From positions 1 through 42,321 of the IMG/VR virus record IMGVR_UViG_3300035698_009992: 42,321 nt of DNA; one strand, given 5' to 3'. Shown piece by piece: positions 30,949 to 38,805 of this stretch. The translations under genes were made by a program, and so were the position numbers. The first letter of the stretch is position 1; the number at the start of each line of letters is the position of its first letter. A model generated the notes under the pieces. It worked only from the letters and a program-made list of their open reading frames with translations, was not told the DNA's origin and made no database searches. Source of the DNA: a virus.

Positions 30949-31791
30949 ATGTTAGTATCCGCTTTTATCTCCGTTTTAAGGAGAAGATACAATGATCTAC
31001 CAACAAAACACAGCGATCTTAGGACCGGTGATGGTTCTTCTACTGTATATAAAACTATGTATTCTCCAATAAAGGAGGGTAGTTTTAAATTATATATAGG
31101 GAACGCTCTACAGGCCTCTAGTGGCTATACGGTGGATCTCGATACTGGTGATATTGCCCTAGGTGCGGCAACAAGTGCGGCAGTAAATGCTCAGTATCAG
31201 GAAGTTAAATTTAGAGATCAGCATTGGTTAGAAGCAATCCAGAGTGCAACAGATTCTTTAGGTGATCAATTCTTTAGATCTGTCGTTGGTAATACATCTG
31301 GAATGAGTCTATCCGCTGGCATACAGAAATATAATTGTCCAACTGGTTGTATTAGATTGACCGAGGTATTAGAATCAGCTGATCGTACATCGGGTGGAAA
31401 TTGGGTTAAGCCGTTTATAAATACTCGTTACGATAGAAGATCTAACGCATTGATATTAAGTGCGAAACCTACTACCGCTAATTATTTACTCATTTCTTAC
31501 CTTAAAAGGGTTGATAGGCCAACAGCAATATCATCCACACTTGATGTGGAAGATAACTGGTTAGAGCTATTAGAATTGAAGAGTGGTGCACAATATCACA
31601 GATCGATGTCTAGTAGAATAGCTCAACAAGGTAATGCCACCATTGAAGAGGGGCACCTTTCTATGGCTCAACTTCGTGCATTAGCAAATGATTATGAAGC
31701 AATGTATGAGTCATCTAAAAAACGATTGAAACCAATAATGCCAGCTTCAGAAATTCCTTATTATATACATGGAGCAGGTTATACATTCTAA
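30949..31791 (+). CDS. Probable head-tail adaptor or tail-tube-like podovirus protein
   Basis: The 280-aa product has a mixed N-terminal beta region (STVYKTMYSPIKEGSFKLYIGNALQASSGYTVDLDTGDIALG). This is followed by helices (FRDQHWLEAIQSATDSLGDQFFRSVVG; EDNWLELLELKSGAQYHRSMSSRIAQQ), a layout seen in adaptor proteins below the portal. The beta segment looks like the 'tail repeat' found in virion proteins. The name rests on fold impression and gene order only. Confidence 0.5.
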   Translation: MLVSAFISVLRRRYNDLPTKHSDLRTGDGSSTVYKTMYSPIKEGSFKLYIGNALQASSGYTVDLDTGDIALGAATSAAVNAQYQEVKFRDQHWLEAIQSATDSLGDQFFRSVVGNTSGMSLSAGIQKYNCPTGCIRLTEVLESADRTSGGNWVKPFINTRYDRRSNALILSAKPTTANYLLISYLKRVDRPTAISSTLDVEDNWLELLELKSGAQYHRSMSSRIAQQGNATIEEGHLSMAQLRALANDYEAMYESSKKRLKPIMPASEIPYYIHGAGYTF

Positions 31792-31801
31792 CTAAAATTT
31801 T

Positions 31802-33877
31802 ATGCCTACAGGAGTTAAAGATAAATATAATATAGCCATAAATTCAAAGGGATACATGCTTCGCGGTGCTCCAGGGAAAATTGCATACGCTAAAAGTGTA
31901 GTACCATCACAAATTGATAGATTGGCTGTGTCAGACCTTGCTTACTCGGATTTTGCCGGGCAGGGTTTATTTTATTTAGCTCAGACTGATTGGAGTGCAG
32001 GCGTTAAAGCTGAAAAAACATGGCGCGATGATGCTAAGTTTTACTGGTCAACAAATATAGATGCCTATTCACAACAAGGTGCATTAAAAGTAGAGTTAGA
32101 ATTATCATCATATAATGATTTTGCTGAAAATATAGTTTGTGGTGAAAATGGAGTAGTTAACGATGTAACTACAGAATATGTTGGATGTGAAGATGATGGA
32201 TCTGGTTATGTTAAAATTTACGGTTGGCTAGCCTCTTCCTGGACAGAGATAGCAGGGACAGACTTTGGTACAAACCAAAATTTATGCTCACAATTATTAG
32301 CTCATAAAAATACGCTTTGGGCCGGCACTGTAGGTGTTGGAAATACCGATGTTGTGGCAAGTTGGGATGGTACGAATTGGACAGACCATAGTGCAGCTAT
32401 TCTTACAGCAAGTACAGCTACGGCTATAAATGCTGCTAGATGTGTTTGCGAATATGCCACAAAGTTATGGGTATTATGTGATGATTATGTGGGTAATAAA
32501 GTCTTTATTATGTCCACAGTAGATAATGGAACTACTTGGGTTGAAGAATTGTACTTTGCAGATAACCCAAGCACGCCAGTAGCAATATGTGGATTTAATA
32601 ATAAGATATACTACTTACTTTCAAGAAGTTCAGTTTTAGAGTTGCGTGTTTATGATCCAACCGCGTCAACAGATATTAGTGTTGCAATTTTTAATGGTGC
32701 CTCAGCTCCAAGTTATGGAGCACATAATATGCTAAGGTTATTTCAAAATAAATTAGTGATAACAATCCCAAATACTAAGATCTATGAATTAGATAGTTCT
32801 GGAAATTTAACTGAAATATGGAATAGGGATAGTTTTAAATACAGTGAAAGTGCTCCTCTAGCTGAAGGGTATGTCTATTATGGAGCGGTGCAGTATGATG
32901 ATAAATTATATTGGGGAAATTTGATATGGGACGGAGAGGCTTGGTTTAACCATAAGAGACCAAGTGGAGACTCAGCATCTTACAGATTAATACCTCTCCA
33001 CATAAATGCTGCTGGTGATATTCGTTATCGTAGCGATGAAGATTTTAGTATTTTATGGAAAAATGCAGCTACATACAAGACAACTATAGCTAATAACTAC
33101 CTTTATTCTAATGAAATGGCTCCTGTTGGAGCGATAGACAAGCTATTGGACTCAGTTACCATAATGTTTGAAAAGATGACTACAGGGCAGTCTATTAAGG
33201 TAGAATACTCTATTGATGAGAGATCTACATGGGTTACAGTTGGAACTAGAACTTACTCAGCTACAGATTCCGCTACTGTAAAGACCTGGCAAATACCAGG
33301 CAGTATTATCTTTAATAAAATATGGTTCAGAATATCCTTAGATGGAAGTGCAACAAGTCCAGCTTTAACGGATCTAGTTATGGCCTATAAGCCAATGCCA
33401 GATTATAAGAATCGTTGGGATTTACGCTTGAACTTTACGGATTCAGTAAAACTTCTAAATAAGCAGGACGAACAAAGGACTGGCCAGGAGTTAAATTCAG
33501 AATTATGGAATGAGAAGGTTACAAAACAAAGAGTCGTATTTGAAGATGTTGATTATGTAAATTGTAATTTAGTATCTGGAATGGCAGCTGGTGATACATC
33601 TGCACTCGTTGATAGTACCAAAAGATTCCCAAGACAAGGAAGGATCCGGGCAGTTTCAGGAAGTATTGCCGAAGAAATGACTTATACATCAGCAGTAACA
33701 AATAAACTTTTAGGCATTAGTAGGGGAAAAAGAGGGACTGCGGCCAGAGCCTACTCCGCTGATCAACAATTAGATAGTGGTTATGATGCGTATATAGAAA
33801 ATATAACATCCTATGTTAGTTTTACAGACGAAAATAAGACAGAGGATTCAGCTCAAGTATTATTAATCGAAGCATAA
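31802..33877 (+). CDS. Large tail or tail-hub protein, beta-propeller-like
   Basis: The 691-aa product contains repeated Trp-rich blades (KIYGWLASSWTEIAG, VVASWDGTNWTDHSA, NKIYYLLSRSSVLELRVYD) consistent with a propeller over about residues 100-400. It then has a beta domain (SIKVEYSIDERSTWVTVGTRTYSATD; KIWFRISLDGSATSPALTDLV) and a small C-terminal unit (GRIRAVSGSIAEEMTYTS ... LLGISRGKRGTAA) like those of tail-tip proteins. It is probably a central tail protein of the short tail. Confidence 0.6.
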   Translation: MPTGVKDKYNIAINSKGYMLRGAPGKIAYAKSVVPSQIDRLAVSDLAYSDFAGQGLFYLAQTDWSAGVKAEKTWRDDAKFYWSTNIDAYSQQGALKVELELSSYNDFAENIVCGENGVVNDVTTEYVGCEDDGSGYVKIYGWLASSWTEIAGTDFGTNQNLCSQLLAHKNTLWAGTVGVGNTDVVASWDGTNWTDHSAAILTASTATAINAARCVCEYATKLWVLCDDYVGNKVFIMSTVDNGTTWVEELYFADNPSTPVAICGFNNKIYYLLSRSSVLELRVYDPTASTDISVAIFNGASAPSYGAHNMLRLFQNKLVITIPNTKIYELDSSGNLTEIWNRDSFKYSESAPLAEGYVYYGAVQYDDKLYWGNLIWDGEAWFNHKRPSGDSASYRLIPLHINAAGDIRYRSDEDFSILWKNAATYKTTIANNYLYSNEMAPVGAIDKLLDSVTIMFEKMTTGQSIKVEYSIDERSTWVTVGTRTYSATDSATVKTWQIPGSIIFNKIWFRISLDGSATSPALTDLVMAYKPMPDYKNRWDLRLNFTDSVKLLNKQDEQRTGQELNSELWNEKVTKQRVVFEDVDYVNCNLVSGMAAGDTSALVDSTKRFPRQGRIRAVSGSIAEEMTYTSAVTNKLLGISRGKRGTAARAYSADQQLDSGYDAYIENITSYVSFTDENKTEDSAQVLLIEA

Positions 33878-33878
33878 T

Positions 33879-34181
33879 ATGTCAATGTCAAGAGGTATAA
33901 ATCAAGCAAAACAAGCAGGCATAGTAAGAGAAGCTCGCATGCCGATTATTAATGTTAAAAATGCTATATCAAAAACATTGAAAGCATTATCTGGCAGAGC
34001 ACTAGAAGTAATTCTAGTATTCTCTTTTATATCTACGGCCATTGGAGAACTTTTCGGTAGAGCTTATGGTTTAAAATGGTATATATTACTAGCTGTTATT
34101 TTAGTAGCTTATGTAATTAAGGAAACGATTGCGTTAAAACCAGAGGATGAACTTAAAATAGTTGAACCAAAGAAAGAATAA
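33879..34181 (+). CDS. Small two-span membrane protein
   Basis: The 100-aa product has a basic, amphipathic N-terminus (NVKNAISKTLKALSGRALE) followed by two hydrophobic helices at about residues 45-60 and 68-86 (WYILLAVILVAYVI), then a charged tail. Position at the head of the lysis-like group suggests a holin or holin partner. No family is recognised. Confidence 0.6.
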   Translation: MSMSRGINQAKQAGIVREARMPIINVKNAISKTLKALSGRALEVILVFSFISTAIGELFGRAYGLKWYILLAVILVAYVIKETIALKPEDELKIVEPKKE

Positions 34182-34185
34182 TTAT

Positions 34186-34503
34186 ATGGAATGGACACCA
34201 CAAACAATTTTAATTTTTATACTAGGTCTAATGGGCCTGGTTAGGTTTGGGGTAGATGTTACAGTAAAGTTACTTGGTAAATTTAATAAGAGGGATATTA
34301 GTGATAAAACCCAAGATACCTCTATTGCTTTATTAAGTAATGATATAAAATCATTGGAAGGAAGTTATAAAACATTATCCAATAGCTTTAGCCTATTTCA
34401 GCAAAATGAATTCAAACACCTAGAGGGCATCGCACAAAACAACAGAGAGACATTGATACAAATGCGTACAATGCTAGATGAGAGGCTACCCAATAAGAAA
34501 TAA
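34186..34503 (+). CDS. Membrane-anchored coiled-coil protein, holin- or spanin-like
   Basis: I chose the ATG at 34186 (TTATATG context). The 105-aa product MEWTPQTILIFILGLMGLV... has one membrane span (residues 5-20) and a helical periplasmic/cytoplasmic rod (NDIKSLEGSYKTLSNSFSLFQQNEFKHLEGIAQNNRETLIQ). This layout is common in holin-accessory or inner-spanin proteins. It is 5 bp downstream of the previous gene. Confidence 0.55.
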   Translation: MEWTPQTILIFILGLMGLVRFGVDVTVKLLGKFNKRDISDKTQDTSIALLSNDIKSLEGSYKTLSNSFSLFQQNEFKHLEGIAQNNRETLIQMRTMLDERLPNKK

Positions 34504-34517
34504 TTAATTATAATACA

Positions 34518-35612
34518 ATGGGCGAAAACGAATTAATACCATATAAGCCAGGTCAGGCATCCGCTTGCCCCAAAGATCCGCATGATAAGCGGGATTATTC
34601 ATATGATGAGGTCGTGGCCGCTACAGCACCTGTTGTTATTGACTGGAAAAAAGGTTACGATATTCGTAATACTTTAGGTGGTGATATTAAAATCAAAAAT
34701 CAATTTCAAAGTCTTAGTTGTGTAGGCCAGGGATGGTCTTATTATATTTGGGTGAAGCAAATTATTGAAATGATAGGTAAGTACCATTTGAAATTACCAA
34801 AGTTAGAAATGAATCACAGAAATGATATTGATCAAGTTTCGTCCAAAGCAATATACTCACAGATATTTATAAAAAATAAAGGTGGTGCCTACATACGAGA
34901 TGGTGCAAAGTTATTAGTTGATTGGGGATCACTATTTGAAAGAGATGTCCCAAGTATTAATTATAAGACTAAAAGTGCCTCAGAAGATTACATGCGTGAT
35001 AAGGCATGGATCAATAGCAGTATGGATCGTCTTGCAAAAACACTACAGGGTCTCGAGTATGCAGTGCTCAATGCCAATGATAATATGGATCTATTCGCGC
35101 AAGCTATAATGCATAATCATGGTGTTGTTGGTGGTGTTGTTGGTCAAAATGGGAGAGGTTGGGGCACAGAGAATCCAAAACCTCCAGCAGATGCAACCAA
35201 TCTTTGGCGTCATTGCGTGTATTATGGGGCCTTTGGGACTGATGAGAAGGGTAAATTCATAGCTACTCCAAATAGCTGGGGCACAGGTTTTAAACCGGAT
35301 AATATAGAATGGAAGCCTGGAGATCCGCCTGGGTTTGGATGGCAAAAACTTAGGGCTGACTATTTTAATAAGAAATGGCAATTTAATCCCTGGACATATA
35401 TTGATAAATCTAACCAACCTGATATGGCTACAAATGTAAAAATAATAAAGGACAAAGATAGCCCATCTGTAGGAATATGGATTCCAGCACTATCTCCAAT
35501 TGCAATAGAAAGCTATTGTTTGAATTTTGGAATCAATGTACCCAAGAAAGAAAATGGAGATATTGATTGGGATAACTTTATAGATGGTGAATTAAGTCTA
35601 AATAGTAAATAG
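34518..35612 (+). CDS. Papain-family (C1) cysteine peptidase, putative lysin or virion protease
   Basis: The 364-aa product shows a C1 catalytic layout: Q62 (oxyanion) and C68 in NQFQSLSCVGQGWSY, with the Q-to-C spacing of papain; H232 in NLWRHCVYYGAF; and N252 in TPNSWGTGF. A C-terminal segment of about 70 residues (SPIAIESYCLNFGINVPKKENGDIDWDNF) may be a binding domain. It lies between membrane proteins in a lysis-like cluster. It could cleave peptide cross-links or a surface protein, which is unusual for phage lysins. Confidence 0.75.
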   Translation: MGENELIPYKPGQASACPKDPHDKRDYSYDEVVAATAPVVIDWKKGYDIRNTLGGDIKIKNQFQSLSCVGQGWSYYIWVKQIIEMIGKYHLKLPKLEMNHRNDIDQVSSKAIYSQIFIKNKGGAYIRDGAKLLVDWGSLFERDVPSINYKTKSASEDYMRDKAWINSSMDRLAKTLQGLEYAVLNANDNMDLFAQAIMHNHGVVGGVVGQNGRGWGTENPKPPADATNLWRHCVYYGAFGTDEKGKFIATPNSWGTGFKPDNIEWKPGDPPGFGWQKLRADYFNKKWQFNPWTYIDKSNQPDMATNVKIIKDKDSPSVGIWIPALSPIAIESYCLNFGINVPKKENGDIDWDNFIDGELSLNSK

Positions 35613-35620
35613 ATATAATT

Positions 35621-35806
35621 ATGAGCAACGAAATCACAAAGGCTGTTCTAGCCGTAATTATTGTTGGTGGTACAGTTTACGCTGCACTATCCGGCAATGT
35701 AGAAGGTGTTCAATATCTAGTAGGTATCGCTGGTATAGTAATAGGATCCTACTTTGGTAAAGAAGCCTTAGGTGCTTTAGGTAAATCCCTGGGTATCAAA
35801 AAATAA
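35621..35806 (+). CDS. Small Gly-rich membrane protein, holin-like
   Basis: The 61-aa product has two predicted helices (AVLAVIIVGGTVYAAL; YLVGIAGIVIGSYFG) with GxxxG-like contacts and a basic C-terminus (GKSLGIKK), matching small class II holins. It is the last gene before the bidirectional terminator and lies directly after the putative lysin. The assignment is by composition and position. Confidence 0.6.
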   Translation: MSNEITKAVLAVIIVGGTVYAALSGNVEGVQYLVGIAGIVIGSYFGKEALGALGKSLGIKK

Positions 35807-35820
35807 TACTCAATGCAAAC

Positions 35821-35860
35821 AAAAAAAACCCACTATCGTAATGATCAGTGGGTTTTTTAT
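35821..35860. terminator. Bidirectional terminator between converging arms
   Basis: AAAAAACCCACT pairs with AGTGGGTTTTTT across a loop of about 12 nt that itself contains ATC/GAT. A- and T-runs on both sides make it functional on either strand, ending the late arm and the leftward arm. Confidence 0.9.
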
Positions 35861-35875
35861 TAATGTAGTTCAGAA

Positions 35876-36211
35876 TTACATATCCAAACCTTGCGGTGTT
35901 GGTTTTGTAAGATTGACAATAGTAATTCCGTCAGCTTTTGCTTGCTGGTTGAAACCAATGTTATGATTCCATACAGTTTCATTACCAGTTGCCTCTACTG
36001 CTTTTCTCATTTCTAACCAAAAGCCTTTAGCATAGACATCAAACTCAGCTGTGAATCTATCAAAGTCTCTAGCTTTTTGTTGATATTCCTCACTCTTTTT
36101 TAGGAAATCAGCTGTCTCATCCTTGATTGATTCCGGAACATTTACCATTGTTCCTCCAGAGCCTTCAACTTTTTTGGCCCATTCTTTTACTAATTTTTCT
36201 TCTGAAGACAT
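35876..36211 (-). CDS. Hypothetical helical protein, 111 aa
   Basis: The N-terminal half is helical and charged (SSEEKLVKEWAKKVEGSG ... SEEYQQKARDFDRFTAEFDVYAKGFWLEMRKAVEATG). The C-terminus is a strand-turn (NQQAKADGITIVNLTKPTPQGLDM-like, with a Pro-rich end). It is the last gene of the leftward arm. No family is recognised. Confidence 0.6.
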   Translation of the reverse strand: MSSEEKLVKEWAKKVEGSGGTMVNVPESIKDETADFLKKSEEYQQKARDFDRFTAEFDVYAKGFWLEMRKAVEATGNETVWNHNIGFNQQAKADGITIVNLTKPTPQGLDM

Positions 36212-36233
36212 AAAATTTTAAAGTTAATAGTGA

Positions 36234-36536
36234 TTATTTAGCTTCTTCAGCTGGTGCATCAGGATCTGCATCTGGATCTTCGTCAGCCTTTTCATCACCC
36301 TCTTCAGCTGGAGCTTCTGGAGCAGCCTCTTCACCTTCTGGTGTAGCTACTTCCTCAGCTGGAGCTTCTTCTTCTGTCTCTTCAGCTGGAGCTTCTTCAG
36401 CTACTTCCTCAGCTGGTGTTTCTTTAGCAACTTCTTCAGCCGGAGCTTCAGGTTGTGCTGGCATGCTTCCAGTAGCCTTATGTGGTCCTGGATCTGCTGG
36501 AGTCATTTCTTGATCTTTATTTTCTAAATCTGTCAT
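36234..36536 (-). CDS. Acidic Ala/Glu/Pro-repeat protein
   Basis: The 100-aa product is largely made of EAPAEEVA-type repeats and has almost no hydrophobic core, so it should be disordered and strongly negative. Such proteins can mimic DNA or serve as flexible spacers. A related repeat ends the 38407-38802 product. The function is unknown. Confidence 0.6.
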   Translation of the reverse strand: MTDLENKDQEMTPADPGPHKATGSMPAQPEAPAEEVAKETPAEEVAEEAPAEETEEEAPAEEVATPEGEEAAPEAPAEEGDEKADEDPDADPDAPAEEAK

Positions 36537-36562
36537 GTTTTTGTAAATAAAATTAATTAATT

Positions 36563-37057
36563 CTACTTTTTATCCCAGATCGTTCTACCATTCAAATGAT
36601 CCAACTCATGCTGGAAGATTATCGCAGGCAAGCCCTTTAGGGATTTTTGGGCTATATTTTCGATTCGACCTTTATTATCTATTATAACATAGCTAACCTC
36701 AATTTCCTCGTATCTTTTGATACTTTTCAGGAATCTGAATGGCCAACTAAGACAACCTTCTTTTGAACTTATCTTACTAAGTTTATTCTTTGTTAGTACC
36801 TTTGGGTTCACAACAATTACCCCTCCGAAGATTTTTTCTAAATCTTTAAACCTCGGATTGATCACAAAATACCTTAATGGATAGGTAGATACTTGTGGTT
36901 GGGCGACTGCAAAACAATCATTATGCTTAGATCCTGGATAGATAACCGTTCCGTCAATGATCATAGATTGTATTTCTAACGCTTCCCGTATGATCTCCTT
37001 AGGATCCTCTACAGTTTTAGCGCTAGTCTTTAGTGGGGGTGTTATTAGCTTTAGCAT
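36563..37057 (-). CDS. def: Peptide deformylase
   Basis: The 164-aa product has motif 2 KEGCLSWP (C102) and motif 3 QHELDHLNG (H150, E151, H154), which bind the metal and catalyse removal of the N-formyl group from nascent proteins. Motif 1, normally GxGLAAPQ, is degenerate (DCFAVAQPQ), lacking the Gly. Deformylases are known in some phages. Its first 35 bp overlap the RusA gene. In a genome that seems to use leaderless mRNAs it may help mature phage proteins, which is inference. Confidence 0.85.
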   Translation of the reverse strand: MLKLITPPLKTSAKTVEDPKEIIREALEIQSMIIDGTVIYPGSKHNDCFAVAQPQVSTYPLRYFVINPRFKDLEKIFGGVIVVNPKVLTKNKLSKISSKEGCLSWPFRFLKSIKRYEEIEVSYVIIDNKGRIENIAQKSLKGLPAIIFQHELDHLNGRTIWDKK

Positions 37058-37427
37058 AGGGTATAATTTTTATTACTGTTCTTGGATTAGCGGGATCTAG
37101 CCTTGAAAAACTAGAAACTCCGCGTATATGTTTTGGATCGTCATCTACTATAGCTCCTTTAATTCCATCTAGTATTGGTTTGTTGCATAAGTTGTCTGCA
37201 TCAATCCAGTAGTATTTAGATCCGCGCTTATCAGATTTGAAATATGCCCATACTTCTACCTGAGCATTCTTTAACTGTAAATTTCTATACTCCTTGGGGG
37301 TATATGCCCAGATGAATTTTTCAAACTCTTTTTTTATCTGAGCTTGTTTAGTCCAATGGGATCTGTAGAATTTATTCCAACTTACTGGGGTTATCCCCGG
37401 TAGGACTATCTCTATTACTTCACCCAT
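37023..37427 (-). CDS. rusA: RusA-family Holliday-junction resolvase
   Basis: The 134-aa product has the N-terminal beta strand (EIVLPGITPVSWNKFYRSHW) and the acidic core WIDADNLCNKPILDGIKGAIVDDD, with D76, D78, D87 and D95-97, matching the metal-binding Asp set of RusA. It resolves four-way junctions formed in replication or recombination. It overlaps both neighbours, showing tight coupling. Confidence 0.85.
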   Translation of the reverse strand: MGEVIEIVLPGITPVSWNKFYRSHWTKQAQIKKEFEKFIWAYTPKEYRNLQLKNAQVEVWAYFKSDKRGSKYYWIDADNLCNKPILDGIKGAIVDDDPKHIRGVSSFSRLDPANPRTVIKIIPYAKANNTPTKD

Positions 37428-37909
37428 ACAACCTTATCGGCGAAAGTTACATTTCTTTTACCCATCTTACGCGTCGTGAAGATAAGTTTGTAGGTTGCTT
37501 CAGCGTCTCTACCATTCATTTGTTCTAGTAAAGACTTGTAGGCCAGATCCGTAACAGTAACAATAGCTTCTTGGGTGGCTTTAAAAAACTCCCTTTTAAC
37601 TGACGGATCCCATTCGGCGTATGTTAGTTCTTCTGTAAATACTAGGTGGATTCTATGATAGAGAGCCATTTTAACCCATTGTCCATATACGAAAGCTGCT
37701 TTTTCTCTCCACTCCGTTACTTCCATGAACTGTTCTGTCTCTTTATCAAAATATCCCCAAGCACCATTGTCCATTTTAAATAAATAGATTGTTCTCCCGA
37801 GAGCTCTGCCCCATCCTTGTAATATGCTCTCGGTTTTCTCTATAAACTTAAAAGTAGCTTCTCCTAGATCGGCCGTTTTTCTAATTTTTGGTATCTCTTG
37901 GTTTTTCAT
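37415..37909 (-). CDS. Hypothetical protein, 164 aa
   Basis: The mixed alpha/beta product has a conserved-looking beta hairpin (RTIYLFKMDNGAWGYFDKETEQF) and helices (LVFTEELTYAEWDPSVKREFFKATQEAIVTVTDLAYKSLLEQM). Its place between the HTH protein and RusA suggests DNA metabolism. No recognisable catalytic motif is present. Confidence 0.55.
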   Translation of the reverse strand: MKNQEIPKIRKTADLGEATFKFIEKTESILQGWGRALGRTIYLFKMDNGAWGYFDKETEQFMEVTEWREKAAFVYGQWVKMALYHRIHLVFTEELTYAEWDPSVKREFFKATQEAIVTVTDLAYKSLLEQMNGRDAEATYKLIFTTRKMGKRNVTFADKVVWVK

Positions 37910-38093
37910 CGACTTGTTTTTTACTTCGCTTAAAGAATTTTTCTACTTCTTCATTCGAGATCCTCCAGACGGATCTTTGTCCTAACCCTATATTGGAGGC
38001 TACTAATTTGCCAGCCTTAATCAAGCGGAGTATATGATCTTTCGTAACTCCTAATAACTCTGCTGCTTCTAATGGCGAATATACATCTTTCAT
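37881..38093 (-). CDS. Excisionase/MerR-type HTH DNA-binding protein
   Basis: The 70-aa product has the pattern YSPLEAAELLGVTKDHILRLIKAGKL ... RSVWRISNEEVEKFFKR, the winged HTH of the excisionase family (HTH_17). It should bind DNA as a small regulator or architectural factor. No integrase is visible, so an excision role is not implied. It overlaps the next gene by 29 bp. Confidence 0.8.
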   Translation of the reverse strand: MKDVYSPLEAAELLGVTKDHILRLIKAGKLVASNIGLGQRSVWRISNEEVEKFFKRSKKQVDEKPRDTKN

Positions 38094-38095
38094 AA

Positions 38096-38395
38096 TTAAT
38101 CTACTTCAAATTCCTTAGGTGGTCCACTACCCGCTGTGCTAGGGGGAGCTTGTGGTGCTGGCTTACCTGTACTTGGCGTATCAGCTGGCGGTGTGGCTGT
38201 TTTCAATCTTGCCTCCCTAGCCACATCTGCCTTTGCTTTATAGTAAGCTATTCTCTCTACTACCATCTTGTCAACTTGTTGCATGGCCTCTTCGAAACTA
38301 TCAGCCTCACTTATGCAGAAGTCCTCCGTTTCAAATCCCCATAGATCTTTATCTATGTTTGCGAGATTGATTTTTCTAGCGAATTGATATTTCAT
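38096..38395 (-). CDS. Hypothetical protein with Pro-rich tail, 99 aa
   Basis: The N-terminal 60 residues look folded (KYQFARKINLANIDKDLWGFETEDFCISEADSFEEAMQQVDKMV), with an 'EAxSFEEAMxQV' helix. The last 35 are Pro/Thr/Ala-rich and probably disordered. It is one base from the HTH gene. The function is unknown. Confidence 0.55.
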   Translation of the reverse strand: MKYQFARKINLANIDKDLWGFETEDFCISEADSFEEAMQQVDKMVVERIAYYKAKADVAREARLKTATPPADTPSTGKPAPQAPPSTAGSGPPKEFEVD

Positions 38396-38406
38396 AGAGT
38401 TCTAGC

Positions 38407-38802
38407 TTATTCTTTACCTGTTTCTTCTGTTTTTGCCTCTTCACTAGCCTCTGGAGCCTCTTCGACCTCTTCACTTGCCTCAGGGGCATTTTCGACCTCT
38501 GGAGTGGCTTCCTCAGCTAAAGGTATCTCAATATCACACAATTCTCTAGCTTTTGTGATAAAATTGATGATTTGCTCTGATAAATGATTTGATTCAACCT
38601 TGTTGTAACCACGGATAGCGTCCAATACTTCAGTTGATAGATTGACCACTTTGAATATGTATAACTTATTTTTTAATTCAACTGCGTAGTCAGACCATTT
38701 CTCAAATTTATCCGTTTTCTCATATTTATCAATCAATGCTCGTTTCTTGATTTGTAAGTCTTCAAGGTCGGAGCAAACTATTAATGTTGTTGGTTTAGAC
38801 AT
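38407..38802 (-). CDS. Hypothetical protein with acidic repeat tail, 131 aa
   Basis: The folded first two-thirds (TTLIVCSDLEDLQIKKRALIDKYEKTDKFEKWSDYAVELKNKLYIFKV) has a Rossmann-like strand-helix start. The last 35 residues are acidic repeats (EVENAPEASEEVEEAPEASEE). It is 3 bp from the ATPase gene and may act with it. No family is recognised. Confidence 0.55.
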   Translation of the reverse strand: MSKPTTLIVCSDLEDLQIKKRALIDKYEKTDKFEKWSDYAVELKNKLYIFKVVNLSTEVLDAIRGYNKVESNHLSEQIINFITKARELCDIEIPLAEEATPEVENAPEASEEVEEAPEASEEAKTEETGKE

Positions 38803-38805
38803 ATG

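Noticed and set aside
30980-30993. AAGGAG eight bases before an ATG inside the adaptor-like gene
   Set aside because: The ATG is in another frame and lies within the N-terminal coding region; it looks coincidental.
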